A stretch of DNA of 64,000 bases from Pseudooceanicola atlanticus (GTDB lineage Bacteria; Pseudomonadota; Alphaproteobacteria; Rhodobacterales; Rhodobacteraceae). The notes under the pieces were generated by a model, which did no database searches, had not been told where the DNA came from, and saw only the letters and a program-made list of their open reading frames with translations. Of this stretch, positions 17,674 to 27,532 are shown piece by piece. Every line of letters starts with the position of its first letter. Position 1 is the stretch's first letter. The position numbers were made by a program, and so were the translations under genes. Location: contig NZ_AQQX01000001.1 of the NCBI RefSeq assembly GCF_000768315.1, positions 62,001-126,000 on the forward strand, read 5' to 3'.

Positions 17674-19437
17674 TCAGACCGCGCGCGGCCCATCGGACTT
17701 GCCCAGCTCGGCCACCATCTGGTCCCGCATCACGAATTTCTGCGGCTTGCCCGTGATCGTCATCGGCAGTTCACCGACCAGCCGGAAATGCCGGGGCACC
17801 TTGAAATGGGCGATCTGGCCCGTGCAATGGCTGCGCAGCATGTCCTCGGTCAGGCTGGCATCGCCGGCCACGACCCAGGCGCAGACCTCTTCGCCCAGGC
17901 GGTCGTCGGGAATGCCGAAGACCTGCGCGTCGCGGACCTGTGGGTGGGTCAGCAGGAATTCCTCGATCTCGCGGGGATAGATGTTCTCTCCGCCGCGGAT
18001 GATCATGTCCTTGACCCGGCCGGTGATGGCGCAGAAGCCCTCTTCGTCGATCACCGCCAGATCGCCGGTATGCATCCAGCCGTCGCGGATCGCCTCGGCG
18101 GTGCGGTCGGGGTCGCCCCAATAGCCCTTCATGACCGAATACCCGCGGGTGCACAGCTCGCCCGACTGGCCCGGGGGCAGGATCGCGCCGTCCTCGTCCA
18201 CGATCTTGACCTCGAGATGCGGATGCACGCGTCCCACGGTTTCACAGCGGCGCATCAGCGGGTCGTCGACGAAACTCTGGAACGAGACGGGCGAGGTTTC
18301 GGTCATGCCGTAGCAGATCGTGACCTCGGACATGTTCATGCGGTCGTTGACGGCGCGCATGACGGAAACGGGGCAGGGGGCGCCCGCCATGATCCCGGTG
18401 CGCAAGGCGCCAAGGTCGCGGGGCCGGTTGTCCAGCTCGGCCAGCATGGCGACGAACATGGTGGGCACGCCGTAAAGCGCCGTGCAGCGTTCCGTGCTGA
18501 CCGCGTCCAGCGTGTCCGACGGATCGAAGGCCTCGCCCGGAAAGACCATGGCGGCGCCCTTGCTGACCGCGCCCAGCACGCCCATCACCATGCCGAAGCA
18601 ATGATAGAGCGGCACCGGGATCGCCAGCCTGTCACTTTCGGTCAGCTTGATCCGGTCGGTGACGAAGCGGGCATTGTTGAGGACGTTGTAATGGGACAGC
18701 GTTGCGCCCTTGGGATGGCCGGTCGTGCCCGAGGTGAACTGGATGTTGATCGCGTCGTCGGGCTGAAGCCCCCGGTCGATCTGCGGCAGGCGCAGCTGCT
18801 GCGCCGGGCCGCCGAGCGTCGTGACCTCGTCAAAGCTCCAGGCGCCTTGCACGGCGTCGCCCATGACGATGACGTGGCGCAGCGCGGGGACCTTGGCGGC
18901 GTGCAGGCGACCCTTTTCGGCGCTGTCCATTTCCGGCGCCAGCGACCGGATCATCCCGAGGTAATCCGACGATTTGAACGACCGCGCCAGCACCAGCGCC
19001 TTGCAGCCCACCTTGTTGAGCGCATAGTCCAGCTCGGCCAGGCGATAGGCGGGGTTGATGTTGACCAGCACGACGCCGATCCGGGCCGTGGCGAATTGCG
19101 TCAGCACCCATTCGAGCCGGTTCGGCGACCAGATGCCCAGCCGGTCGCCCTTTTCCAGCCCGAGCGCGAGAAAGCCCGAGGCAAGTTCGTCCACCGCGCG
19201 GTCGAAATCGTAATAGCTCAGCCGTTTGTCCGGAAAGATCAGTGCGTCGCGCGGGCCGTAGCGGGACACCGCATCGCTCAGCATCTGGGGGATCGTGGCA
19301 TAGACCAGCGGCGGCGTCGCGGGCCCCTGAACGTAGGACCGCCCGTCGCGCGGGGCGAGGTCCACGGGATCGGATGTCGTGCTTTCGGTCCCGAAGGTCC
19401 GGATACGCCCCGCGATGCTTTCGTTCAGGATGGTCAT
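17674..19437 (-). CDS. AMP-forming acyl-CoA ligase
   Basis: A 587-residue adenylate-forming enzyme that activates a carboxylic acid to its CoA thioester. Motifs are INIQFTSGTTGHPKGATLSH (P-loop), CYGMTETSP, GWMHTGDLAVIDEEGF, GRVKDMIIRGGENIYPREIE and the catalytic lysine in MTITGKPQKF. The closest look is to medium-chain or FadD-like acyl-CoA synthetases; the substrate is not readable. It starts 22 bases after the amidase stop and is the last gene of the long minus-strand set, so it probably activates the acid released by the amidase. Confidence 0.9.
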   Translation of the reverse strand: MTILNESIAGRIRTFGTESTTSDPVDLAPRDGRSYVQGPATPPLVYATIPQMLSDAVSRYGPRDALIFPDKRLSYYDFDRAVDELASGFLALGLEKGDRLGIWSPNRLEWVLTQFATARIGVVLVNINPAYRLAELDYALNKVGCKALVLARSFKSSDYLGMIRSLAPEMDSAEKGRLHAAKVPALRHVIVMGDAVQGAWSFDEVTTLGGPAQQLRLPQIDRGLQPDDAINIQFTSGTTGHPKGATLSHYNVLNNARFVTDRIKLTESDRLAIPVPLYHCFGMVMGVLGAVSKGAAMVFPGEAFDPSDTLDAVSTERCTALYGVPTMFVAMLAELDNRPRDLGALRTGIMAGAPCPVSVMRAVNDRMNMSEVTICYGMTETSPVSFQSFVDDPLMRRCETVGRVHPHLEVKIVDEDGAILPPGQSGELCTRGYSVMKGYWGDPDRTAEAIRDGWMHTGDLAVIDEEGFCAITGRVKDMIIRGGENIYPREIEEFLLTHPQVRDAQVFGIPDDRLGEEVCAWVVAGDASLTEDMLRSHCTGQIAHFKVPRHFRLVGELPMTITGKPQKFVMRDQMVAELGKSDGPRAV

Positions 19438-19459
19438 CCCTTGTCCTCCTCAGGTGACG

Positions 19460-21856
19460 TCACATGTCGCGCCAGTCGCCGGATTGTTCGAAGGCGTGCG
19501 CCGCCTGGTAGATCTTCATCTCTCCGTAATTCGGTCCCACCAGCATCAACCCGATCGGCAGCCCTTCGGACAGGCCGCAGGGCAGGCTCATCGCCGGCAG
19601 GCCGCCGTTGAAGGGCGCGGTATTCGCCGTCATCTCGAAGGCGCGCTGGACATAAAGGCTCAGCGAACAATCGGCGGGCGGGTGCGGCTGCGGCTTGACC
19701 GGCAGGGTCGGCAGCAGCAACAGGTCGTATTGCTTCAGCGCGGCAAGGTAGCGTTCGTTGCACTTGCGCATGATGTTCTGCGCCTTGCCGTAGAACCGCC
19801 CGCGATATTGCTGCTGGGCATGTTCGCCCACGAACATGCAGGCCTTGAGCGAATGGCTGAGCTCATCTGCGCGGTTCTTCCACTGGGACATGTGGTCGGT
19901 CATCGAGGGCAGGAAGAGGCCTTTGTAATTCGTGCCGGTGGAATTGCCCCACATCATGCCGTCCTGAAGTCCTTCCAGCGTGATCGCCGTCCAGGCATCC
20001 ATGGCGGTGAAATGTTCGGGGACCGAGACATTCTCGACCCGTGCGCCCAGGTCGCGGAACCGCTCTGCGGCCTTCAGCACCTTCTGGTCCACGTCCGGTT
20101 CGGAATTGGCGTGGGCGAAGCCCTCCTTCAGGATGCCGATGCGCATGCCATGCACGCCCCGGCCAAGCGCCTCGGTGTAGGAATAGACCTGCGGGTTGTA
20201 TTGCCGCGGATCCAGACCGTCCGGGCCGGCCAGAACCTCCAGCAGCAGGGCATTGTCGGCGACGTTGTTCGTCACCGGACCAAGGTGGTCGATCGTCTGC
20301 TCGATCGGCATCGCGCCGGTATAGGGGACAAGGCCATGCGTCGGCTTCATCCCGTAGACCCCGCAATTCGAGGCCGGGATGCGGATCGACCCGCCCTGGT
20401 CCCCGGCAATGGCCATGTCGACCTCTCCGGCGGCGACCAGTGCGGCCGACCCCGAGGACGACCCGCCCGCCATGTAGCCGCGTTTCCACGGGTTGTGGAC
20501 CGGGCCCTTGGCATTGGTGTGCGACCCGCCCGACAGGCAGAAATTCTCGCAATGGGCCTTGCCGGCGATCACCGCGCCCGCATCCAGCATCCGGGTCACG
20601 ATGGTGGCGTCGATCTCGGGCGTGTAGCCCTCCATAATCGACGATCCGTTCATCAGCGGCACGCCCGCCAGGCAGATCGTGTCCTTCAGGGCGATCCGCT
20701 TGCCGCGCAGCTTGCCGTCGGGGGCGCCGCGCACCTCTGTCTTGACGTACCAGGCGTTGAGCGGGTTCTCGGACGGGTCCGGGTGATAGCCGGGCGACCT
20801 TGGATAGCGGACCTCGGGCAGGTAGTCGGGCATCGCGTCCAGCCGGTCATAGGATTGCATGAACGGCTCGATGATCTCGGTATATTCCAGCAGGTCCTCG
20901 TCCGAGAGGGACATGCCGAAGCGGTCCGCCATGGCGCGCATCTGCGAAAGGGTCGGGCGTTTGATGGTCATGGCGGTCACCTTGGAAGGTTGCGAGGGCG
21001 AAGAGATCTCCGGCCCGGGTCGTTGCGATGGTTTGGAATCTGGGAAGGACGGTTTGGCGCGCGGCGCAGCCTGGGGCGTGGTCGTGGTCGCAGCCGGGGC
21101 GGGCGCGCCGCTGCCCTTCCGCGTGCCGCGCGCGCCAAAGCCCAGAAGCTCGTCCACCCGCGCGCGATCGGTGAAATCCGAACGGTGCAGTGTGCCGGTG
21201 ATCCGGCCCCGTTCCAGCACCAGCACCCGGTCGGACAGATCGGCGATGAAGTCGAAATTCTGCTCGACCAGCAGGATCGACAGGCCCCGGGTTTCGCGCA
21301 GATGCAGCAGCGTTTCGGCCATTTCCTCGATGATCGAGGGCTGGATGCCTTCGGTCGGCTCGTCCAGCAGCAGGAAATCGGGATTGCCCATCAGGCAGCG
21401 GGCCAGCGCCAGCAATTGCTGTTCACCACCCGACAGCGCGCCGCCGTCGCGGTCCAGCAGGCGGGTCAGGCGGGGGAAGTCCTTCAGGACGTTTTCCATC
21501 ACCTCGGCCTCTGTGCCCGCGCCGTAATCGTGCCAGGCAAAGCGCAGGTTGTGGCGCACGCTCAGCTGCGGAAAGATGCCCCGACCCTGCGGCACGTAGC
21601 CGATGCCCATCTGCCCGCGTTCATTGGGCGCGGCGCGGGTGATGTCGGTCTGGTCGAACCGCACCTGGCCCGAGGTCGCGGGAAGGAACCCCATCAGCGT
21701 CTTCAACAGGGTCGTCTTGCCCATGCCGTTATGGCCCAGCACGCCGACGACCTCGTTCTCGGCCACCTCCAGGTCGATGCCATGCAGAATCGGCACGCGG
21801 CCATAGCCGCCGGACAGGCCCTTCGCGCTCAGCATTATGGTCGGGTCTTCGCTCAT
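19460..21856 (-). CDS. LivF-type ABC ATPase fused in frame to an amidase
   Basis: One uninterrupted 798-residue frame. Residues 1-245 are a branched-chain-type ABC ATPase: Walker [10 protein letters not shown] (41-49), Q90, signature LSGGE (141-145), Walker B FLLLDEP (161-167). Residues 246-295 are a Pro/Ala/Ser/Thr-rich linker. Residues 296-798 are a full amidase-signature enzyme; numbered from its own Met296, the triad is Lys96, Ser171 and Ser195 (in [12 protein letters not shown]). The wording around [19 protein letters not shown] is like the amidases that accompany nitrile hydratases. An internal ATG with a ribosome site sits at the junction, so a fusion, a separate amidase, or both may be made. 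It overlaps the LivG-type gene by one base. Confidence 0.88.
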   Translation of the reverse strand: MSEDPTIMLSAKGLSGGYGRVPILHGIDLEVAENEVVGVLGHNGMGKTTLLKTLMGFLPATSGQVRFDQTDITRAAPNERGQMGIGYVPQGRGIFPQLSVRHNLRFAWHDYGAGTEAEVMENVLKDFPRLTRLLDRDGGALSGGEQQLLALARCLMGNPDFLLLDEPTEGIQPSIIEEMAETLLHLRETRGLSILLVEQNFDFIADLSDRVLVLERGRITGTLHRSDFTDRARVDELLGFGARGTRKGSGAPAPAATTTTPQAAPRAKPSFPDSKPSQRPGPEISSPSQPSKVTAMTIKRPTLSQMRAMADRFGMSLSDEDLLEYTEIIEPFMQSYDRLDAMPDYLPEVRYPRSPGYHPDPSENPLNAWYVKTEVRGAPDGKLRGKRIALKDTICLAGVPLMNGSSIMEGYTPEIDATIVTRMLDAGAVIAGKAHCENFCLSGGSHTNAKGPVHNPWKRGYMAGGSSSGSAALVAAGEVDMAIAGDQGGSIRIPASNCGVYGMKPTHGLVPYTGAMPIEQTIDHLGPVTNNVADNALLLEVLAGPDGLDPRQYNPQVYSYTEALGRGVHGMRIGILKEGFAHANSEPDVDQKVLKAAERFRDLGARVENVSVPEHFTAMDAWTAITLEGLQDGMMWGNSTGTNYKGLFLPSMTDHMSQWKNRADELSHSLKACMFVGEHAQQQYRGRFYGKAQNIMRKCNERYLAALKQYDLLLLPTLPVKPQPHPPADCSLSLYVQRAFEMTANTAPFNGGLPAMSLPCGLSEGLPIGLMLVGPNYGEMKIYQAAHAFEQSGDWRDM
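20969..20983 (-). promoter_or_regulatory. Internal ribosome site and ATG at the amidase boundary
   Basis: On the minus strand AAGGTGA is followed by a five-base spacer (CCGCC) and ATG, in frame, exactly where the amidase domain begins ([10 protein letters not shown]). It would give a free 503-residue amidase. Spacing and sequence are as good as those of the ilvE start at 61399. Confidence 0.7.
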
Positions 21857-22572
21857 CAGGCGTTCTTTCCTAGGTAGACGCGGCGCACCGTTTCATCGGC
21901 CATCACGCGGTCCACGTGGTCTTCCATCAGCACGGCGCCCTGGTGGAACACCGTCACCGTCTCCGCGATGGAGCGGATGAACTGCATGTCATGTTCGACG
22001 ATCACCACGGCGGCAGAGCGCGTCATCTCGTGGATGATGGTGGTCATGCGGTCGACATCCGTGGCGCTCATGCCCGCCGCCGGTTCGTCCAGCAGCACCA
22101 GCCAGGGATCGGCCACCGCAACGAGGCCCAGCTCCACCCGCTGCCGTTCGCCATGGGCCAGCTGGCCCAGGTCGGTCCGGGCGATGGGGCCAAGGGCCAG
22201 CCGCTCGATCACGTCGTCGGCCCGCGCCCGCGCCTCGGCCACGTCGAAGAACCGGCGCGCGGCCAGCCAGATGTTTTCATGCACGCTCAGCGCATCCATC
22301 ACGTTGGGCGTCTGCGTCTTGATGCCCACGCCCAGCGACGCGATCTGGTGCGGATGCCAGCCCGTGACCTCCTGTCCGCGCATGAAGACATGGCCCTCGG
22401 ACGGGGTCAGCAGCCCGGTCACGCATTTGAAGAAGGTCGACTTGCCCGCGCCATTGGGCCCGATCAGGCAGCGCAGTTCGCGCGATTGCAGCTTGAAATC
22501 CACGTTGTCGCTGGCGGTGACGCCGCCGAAGCGCATGGTCAGACCGGCGGTTTCCAGAACGGTTTCAGCCAT
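21856..22572 (-). CDS. Branched-chain-type ABC transporter ATPase (LivG/UrtD-like)
   Basis: A 238-residue ATPase of a high-affinity amino acid/urea/amide type importer. Walker A is GPNGAGKST (about 38), the signature is LAHGERQRVELG, and Walker B is WLVLLDEPAAGMS. It has the long insertion region typical of LivG (PHQIASLGVGIKTQTPNVMDALSVHENIWLAA has the family look). It works with the LivF-type domain encoded just downstream and the two permeases upstream. It overlaps both neighbours. Confidence 0.93.
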   Translation of the reverse strand: MAETVLETAGLTMRFGGVTASDNVDFKLQSRELRCLIGPNGAGKSTFFKCVTGLLTPSEGHVFMRGQEVTGWHPHQIASLGVGIKTQTPNVMDALSVHENIWLAARRFFDVAEARARADDVIERLALGPIARTDLGQLAHGERQRVELGLVAVADPWLVLLDEPAAGMSATDVDRMTTIIHEMTRSAAVVIVEHDMQFIRSIAETVTVFHQGAVLMEDHVDRVMADETVRRVYLGKNA

Positions 22573-23590
22573 GACGCGCCCTCCGCATACGGCGGGCGGG
22601 ACGGCGGCGGGCCGTGCGCCCCACGCTGGCCTGCCACAGAGAGCCGATGGCCGGCACCAGCCCGCGCGGCAGGAACAGCACGAAGATCACCAGCACCAGC
22701 CCCATGATCAGCGTGTTGTCGATCATGCTTTGCTGGCCCAGCATGAACTTCAGGTAGGCCAGACCTGCGGCGCCCACGATCGGGCCCAGCCGGGTGCCCA
22801 GCCCGCCGACAATGCACCAGATGATGATCTCGGCCGACTGGCCCAGCGAGAACAGGGTCGGCGTCACGATCTCGGCCCAGTTGGCAAAGAACGCGCCCGC
22901 CAGACCCGCGATGCCTGCGCCGATGGCGAACAGCACCGTCTTCCGCGCTGCCACGTCATAGCCCATCAGCGCCATGCGGGTCTCGTTCTCGCGGATGCCG
23001 ACGGCGATCCGGCCGAAGGACGACCGCAGGAGCCAGGTCACCAGAAGGAAGACGATCACCAGCGCCACGGCGCAGACATAGAACAGCGCATCGCCCCAGA
23101 TATAGGCGCCCGGATCGCCCGGCACGTTCAGCGTCTGGAAGCCGGGGATGCCGTTGAAGCCGCCCAGCCGCGCGTCGCCGATCTTATATTGCGGCCCGGC
23201 AGTGGTGTTGATGAACTTGAACAGGATCAGCGTGACCACCAGCGTGATGACGCCCAGGTAGACATCCGTCAGCCGCCCGTAGAACATCATCGCCCCCAGC
23301 AGCAGCGCGAAGCCCGCGGTCAGAGCCACGGCGAGGATCATCGGCAGGGTGCTTTCCCCGATATTGATCGCCGAGATCGCGTAGATATAGGCACCGAGGC
23401 CAAAGAACGCGGCCTGACCGAAGCACAGGATCCCGCCAAAGCCCCAGATCAGCCCGAGGCTGAGGCCAAGCATCCCGTAGATGACCAGCACGGTCAGCGT
23501 ATAGGTCCCGACCAGCATCGGCATCACGGCGATCAGGATGGCCGACACGACCAGCGTCATGATCACGTCACGGGTGGCAGAGCGGGTCAT
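22565..23590 (-). CDS. Branched-chain-type ABC transporter permease (LivM/UrtC-like)
   Basis: A 341-residue inner-membrane permease with about ten hydrophobic segments, including the conserved GLSLGLIWGFGGILCFGQAAFFGLGAY region and VGIRENETRMALMGYDVAARK, the coupling loop for the ATPase. The C-terminus is a basic tail. The ATG at 23590 overlaps the upstream permease stop (TGATG); a GTG three bases earlier is the alternative. Order and overlaps show one operon with both ATPase genes. Confidence 0.93.
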   Translation of the reverse strand: MTRSATRDVIMTLVVSAILIAVMPMLVGTYTLTVLVIYGMLGLSLGLIWGFGGILCFGQAAFFGLGAYIYAISAINIGESTLPMILAVALTAGFALLLGAMMFYGRLTDVYLGVITLVVTLILFKFINTTAGPQYKIGDARLGGFNGIPGFQTLNVPGDPGAYIWGDALFYVCAVALVIVFLLVTWLLRSSFGRIAVGIRENETRMALMGYDVAARKTVLFAIGAGIAGLAGAFFANWAEIVTPTLFSLGQSAEIIIWCIVGGLGTRLGPIVGAAGLAYLKFMLGQQSMIDNTLIMGLVLVIFVLFLPRGLVPAIGSLWQASVGRTARRRPARRMRRARHG

Positions 23591-24456
23591 CACAGCTTTC
23601 CCTTGAAGAAGCGGCTGGTGATGCCCTGCGGCATGGCCCGGAGCAGGATCACCGCGGCGACCAGCAGCGCGACCTCACCGATCACCGGCGAGATGGCGAA
23701 GGTGAAGACCTGGCTGACGAACCCGAAGGATGCGGCCGACGACACAAGCCCCGCGATCAGCGATGGCCCGCCCGCGATCACCGTGATGAAGGCCTTGGCG
23801 ATGTAGGCGCCCCCCGAGGTGGGCACGAGGCCCACCAGCGGCGCCAGGATCGCGCCCGCCAGCCCCGACAGGGCCGACCCGCAGAAGAACGTCGCCATGT
23901 AGATGCGGTCGGGGCTGTAGCCAAGCGCCGCCGCCATGTCGGACCGTTGCATCGTGCCGCGCGCGATCAGCCCCGCCCGCGTGCCCTTGAAGACCGCGTA
24001 AAGCAGGACGACCAGCAGGATCGCCATCACGATGATGAAGAAGTTGTATCCGTTGACCTGGTAATCCCCGACCGAAAAGCCCTGGATCGGGGTCGAAATC
24101 CCGGTCGTCGTGTTGCCGAAGATCATCGTCGCCAGCCCGATGAACATCAGGCTCAGGCCCCAGGTGGCCAGCATCGTGTCAATCAGCCGCCCGTAGAGGT
24201 GCCGGATCACCAGTCGCTCCACCACCAGCCCGATCAGGCCGACGATCAGCGGCGCGATGACCAGCATCGCGACGAAGACGTTCACGCCCAGCCCGACCGC
24301 GGTGATCGTCGCATAGCCGCCCATCATCATGAATTCGCCATGGGCGAGGTTGATGACCTTCATCATGCCGAACACGACCGCCAGCCCGGCCGAGATCAGC
24401 ACGAGCGACGCGATGGCGTAGAGCATTTCTACGAGGATGACGAAACTGATATCCAT
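23590..24456 (-). CDS. Branched-chain-type ABC transporter permease (LivH/UrtB-like)
   Basis: A 288-residue inner-membrane permease with about eight segments. The N-terminal stretch (ASLVLISAGLAVVFGMMKVINLAHGEFMMMGGY) is the LivH hallmark, and ARGTMQRSDMAAALGYSPDRIY is the cytoplasmic coupling loop. It partners the LivM-like permease, whose gene it overlaps. A GC-rich hairpin separates it from the upstream binding-protein gene. Confidence 0.94.
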   Translation of the reverse strand: MDISFVILVEMLYAIASLVLISAGLAVVFGMMKVINLAHGEFMMMGGYATITAVGLGVNVFVAMLVIAPLIVGLIGLVVERLVIRHLYGRLIDTMLATWGLSLMFIGLATMIFGNTTTGISTPIQGFSVGDYQVNGYNFFIIVMAILLVVLLYAVFKGTRAGLIARGTMQRSDMAAALGYSPDRIYMATFFCGSALSGLAGAILAPLVGLVPTSGGAYIAKAFITVIAGGPSLIAGLVSSAASFGFVSQVFTFAISPVIGEVALLVAAVILLRAMPQGITSRFFKGKL

Positions 24457-24475
24457 GGGCCTGCCTTGTTGTGCC

Positions 24476-24501
24476 GGCGGGGCGACCGACGCCGCCCCGC
24501 C
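24476..24501 (-). other. Intercistronic hairpin after the binding-protein gene
   Basis: GGCGGGGC pairs with GCCCCGCC across ten bases, between the binding-protein stop and the LivH-like start. There is no T run, so it is more likely a 3' RNA stabiliser or partial attenuator that lets the binding protein be made in excess than a full terminator. Confidence 0.6.
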
Positions 24502-24514
24502 TTGTGTGCGAGGA

Positions 24515-25735
24515 TCAGATCTCGATCTCGTACTGGGTGTTGTCGTCGGGGTTTTCCTGCAGGTTGCAGACCGCCTGGGTATCGACCGGCGCGACCTGGT
24601 TCAGGGTCTCGACCACTTTCATGCCCTGGTCCTCGATCTCCATGATATGCACGTCGAGCGTCGCATGATGGGTCTGCGGGTCGATGGCGATATTGCCCGC
24701 CGGGCCCGTGATGGACACGCCGGTTTCCAGCGCCTCGATCACCGGCATCCGGTCGGTCGTGCCCGCCTTCTTCACGCCCTCGGCCCAGAGCAGGATGCCC
24801 TGGTAGGTCGACACGGCCAGTTCGTGGATCGCGGAGGTATCGCCATAGGCGGCTTCCCACTTCTCCTTGAAGGCCTTGTTTTCCGGCGTATCGAGCTCTT
24901 GCGAGTAGTTGTAGGCGACCATGATGCCGTTGCCCTCTTCGGGGGTCAGCACCTTGTGTTCGTTGCCCACGCCCATCGTGGTCGAGGCCAGCGCGATCTT
25001 GTCCTTCATGCCGGCGGCGGCCCATTGACGGAAGAACGACAGATGCGCGCCCCCCACCAGCGGCGCCACGACGAGGTCCGGGGCCGTCTGCTGGATCTTG
25101 GTGATGGTCGACCCGAAATCCGACACGTCCAGCGGGAAGAAGTCGGTCGCCACGACCTCGCCGCCATTGTCTTCGACGAATTTCTGGATCCAGCGCGCGG
25201 TGATCTGGCCGTAATTGTAATCGGCGGCCAGGATATGGACCTTGGGTCCGGATTTCTGCATCGCGTAGGGCACCAGCACCTCGACCTGCTGGGTCGGGGT
25301 CACGCCGGTGACAAAGATGTTCCGGTCGCAGACGCCGCCCTCGTACTGGACGTTGTAGAAATACAGCGTCTCGGACCGGCGCATGGTCTGGCGGATCGCC
25401 TCGCGCGAGGCGGACAGGATGCCGCCATGCACCACGTCGACCTTGTCCTGCCGGGTCAGCTGGTTCGCGTATTGCGAATACAGCGCCATGTCGGACTGGG
25501 TGTCATAGGCCTTCACCTCGACCTCGCGGCCCAGCAGGCCGCCGCCGGCGTTGATCTCGGCCAGGGCCAGCTTCATCGCCTGGTCCATCGGCTTGCCGTA
25601 GGCGTCGAAATTGCCGGACGTGTCCAGGATGGAGCCCAGAAGGATGCTGTCCGACGCTTTCGCGATGGTCGGCATCAGGGCCGCGGTGGTCAGGGCGGCG
25701 GTACCGCCAAGGAATTCTCTCCTTTTCAGAGACAT
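24515..25735 (-). CDS. Tat-exported amide/urea-type ABC substrate-binding protein
   Basis: A 406-residue periplasmic receptor of the branched-chain amino acid type. The N-terminus LKRREFLGG followed by a hydrophobic run and IAKA is a twin-arginine signal, so it is exported folded. The mature part (ILLGSILDTSGNFDAYGKPMD, QSDMALYSQYANQL, ADYNYGQ) is close in style to the urea and short-chain amide receptors UrtA and FmdD. It feeds the permeases and ATPases downstream. With an amidase and an AmiC-like protein in the same set, an amide is the most likely ligand, but urea or another compound is possible. Confidence 0.85.
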   Translation of the reverse strand: MSLKRREFLGGTAALTTAALMPTIAKASDSILLGSILDTSGNFDAYGKPMDQAMKLALAEINAGGGLLGREVEVKAYDTQSDMALYSQYANQLTRQDKVDVVHGGILSASREAIRQTMRRSETLYFYNVQYEGGVCDRNIFVTGVTPTQQVEVLVPYAMQKSGPKVHILAADYNYGQITARWIQKFVEDNGGEVVATDFFPLDVSDFGSTITKIQQTAPDLVVAPLVGGAHLSFFRQWAAAGMKDKIALASTTMGVGNEHKVLTPEEGNGIMVAYNYSQELDTPENKAFKEKWEAAYGDTSAIHELAVSTYQGILLWAEGVKKAGTTDRMPVIEALETGVSITGPAGNIAIDPQTHHATLDVHIMEIEDQGMKVVETLNQVAPVDTQAVCNLQENPDDNTQYEIEI

Positions 25736-25786
25736 GGGAATGTCCTCCGTTGTTGGGTGTCGGGAAGTGGGAAAGGTGCCTTCAGG

Positions 25787-27400
25787 TCACTCTTTGTCTT
25801 TGGGCTTGGGATCGTCCTTGCCCTTGATGCGGTTGGCATAGTCGGCCGTCCGCCCGGCCGTCGGCACGTCGAAATCAAGCCCGATCTCTTCGCCCATCTG
25901 CTTCATCGCCGGCAGGCGCACCGCCATGCCGAGGATCTGGTCCATCGCGGCGCCAAAGGCCCCGTCGACCCCTTCGCCGGTGCTGCCGCCATTGCCGCCC
26001 CCGATGCCGCCGATCTGGTTGATGCGGATGGAATCGATCTTTTCGACCGGCTTCATCATCTGCGTCATGATCTCGGGCATCTTGTCGAGCCGGCGTTCCT
26101 CCAGCCGCATCCGGATCACCGCCTCGCTCAGGGTATTCTCGGCCTGGTTCAGCGCAGCACGGCCCGCGGCCTCGGCCTCCATCGCGGCCTTGTCGGCATT
26201 GGCGGCGGTCGTCTTGGCCGACGCATCGGCCTGCGCCTTGGCCAGCAGGGTGCCGACATCGCTTTTCACCCGGGCGTCTTCCAGTTCGATATCGCGTTCC
26301 TGCTTCATGCGGGCGATCTCGCGTTCCCGCTGGGTGACGGCGCGGTCCTTCTGGGCCTGGACGCTTTCGGCGGCCAGGATGACCTGGGCGCGGGCCTCTT
26401 CTTCCTCGGCCTTGGCCTTGGCTTCCTTGGCGCGGGCCTGGGACAGGCGGATATCGTTGGCGATCTTGGCCTCTTCCAGCTCCAGCATGGCCTGCATTTC
26501 GGCGCGGCGCAGGGCCTCGTCATTGGCGACCTGGGCGGATTTCGTCTCCCGCTCCTGTTCGATCCGCGCGGTTTCGGAGGCGCGGCGCGCCTCGGCGCGG
26601 GCGGTGGCCGACCGGCTTTCCGCCTCGGCCTCCAACCGGGCCAGGTGCTCCTGCTGGGCGATCTCGGCCTCGCGCTCGGCCCGCTGCAATTCGATCTGGC
26701 GCTGGTGCTGGGCCAGGCGATGTTCGCGCAGGGCGGTTTCGGTGGTCGTTTCCACCGCGATGCGGGCCTTGCGTTCCTCGGCCACCAGTTCGGCCAGGCG
26801 ACGCATGCCGCGGGCGTTGAAGGCGTTGTTCTCGTCGCGCTGGCTCAGATCGCTCTGGTCGACCGACACGAGCGACGCGGACACCAGTTCCAGCCCAAGG
26901 CGCTCTGCCTGCTTGGCGACGGTGTCGGACACCTCGTCACAGAACGCGGCTCGGCCCAGGTGGATTTCGGCCAGCGACCGGGTCGCGGCGGCGGTCTGCA
27001 TGGCGCTGGCCAGCGTGCCGCCCAGGACCTCGCCGACCGCCTCGCCGCTGCGGGAAATCCGGTGACCAAGCGCCTGCGCGGCCACGGCGATGCTCTTCGG
27101 ATCGGAGCCGACGCGAACCTCGAATTCCATCACGATGTCGGCGCGCAGCTGGTCACCGGTCAGCACCGCCTCGCGCCCGGTGCGGGCCAGGTCGATCGCC
27201 GCCGTCTGCATCGACACGCGCTGCAACTGGTGCACGATCGGCAGCGCCAGGCAGCCGCCATCGGTCAGCACTCGGCGTCCGCCCATGCCGGTCCGCACAA
27301 GCGCCGTTTCCAGCGTCGCCTTGGCGTAGAATTTCTGCAGGAACCAGATCCCGACAGCCAGCAGGATCGCAAAAATGATGATCGCCGAAATCCAGTACAA
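25787..27400 (-). CDS. Flotillin-like SPFH protein
   Basis: A 537-residue protein with one N-terminal membrane segment (ISAIIIFAILLAVGIWFLQKF), an SPFH/band 7 domain (about 25-200), a long Ala/Glu/Arg-rich coiled coil (about 200-430, many EAR/AEA repeats) and a Gly-rich C-terminal part (NQIGGIGGGNGGSTGEG). This is the flotillin plan. Flotillins scaffold membrane microdomains. It sits 51 bases before the Tat-exported binding-protein gene on the same strand, so it may organise the transporter, but that is inference. Confidence 0.88.
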   Translation of the reverse strand: MYWISAIIIFAILLAVGIWFLQKFYAKATLETALVRTGMGGRRVLTDGGCLALPIVHQLQRVSMQTAAIDLARTGREAVLTGDQLRADIVMEFEVRVGSDPKSIAVAAQALGHRISRSGEAVGEVLGGTLASAMQTAAATRSLAEIHLGRAAFCDEVSDTVAKQAERLGLELVSASLVSVDQSDLSQRDENNAFNARGMRRLAELVAEERKARIAVETTTETALREHRLAQHQRQIELQRAEREAEIAQQEHLARLEAEAESRSATARAEARRASETARIEQERETKSAQVANDEALRRAEMQAMLELEEAKIANDIRLSQARAKEAKAKAEEEEARAQVILAAESVQAQKDRAVTQREREIARMKQERDIELEDARVKSDVGTLLAKAQADASAKTTAANADKAAMEAEAAGRAALNQAENTLSEAVIRMRLEERRLDKMPEIMTQMMKPVEKIDSIRINQIGGIGGGNGGSTGEGVDGAFGAAMDQILGMAVRLPAMKQMGEEIGLDFDVPTAGRTADYANRIKGKDDPKPKDKE

Positions 27401-27475
27401 AGCCTAACCCTCCGCTGGTGCCCGCCTCCGTGTGATCCGGGGCGACTCTTGGTGTGAGGGTACGGTTGCGCGTTT

Positions 27476-27514
27476 TATTTTCCTTTTCAAGTATTTTATT
27501 TGAAAAGGAAAATA
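27476..27514. promoter_or_regulatory. AT-rich perfect inverted repeat between AmiC-like and flotillin genes
   Basis: Arms of 15 bases (TATTTTCCTTTTCAA and its exact complement) flank a nine-base AT-rich centre. It lies after the AmiC-like stop and 76 bases before the flotillin start. The left arm plus centre matches 19 of 23 positions of a second element at 28707-28729, in the divergent amiC/marR promoter (TATTTTCC-N4-CAARTATTTTA). It could be a MarR operator or an RNA attenuator; the AT content stands out from the GC-rich surroundings. Confidence 0.6.
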
Positions 27515-27532
27515 GTTTGGAAATATCAGCGT

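Noticed and set aside
17788-21877. Two overlapping plus-strand frames of over 600 codons opposite the ligase, amidase and ATPase genes
   Set aside because: Antisense shadows; they cross several real gene borders and have no start signals.
24437-27457. A 1006-codon plus-strand frame opposite the binding-protein and flotillin genes
   Set aside because: Composition is His/Gln/Arg-rich antisense text, and the minus-strand genes have clear domains and signals.
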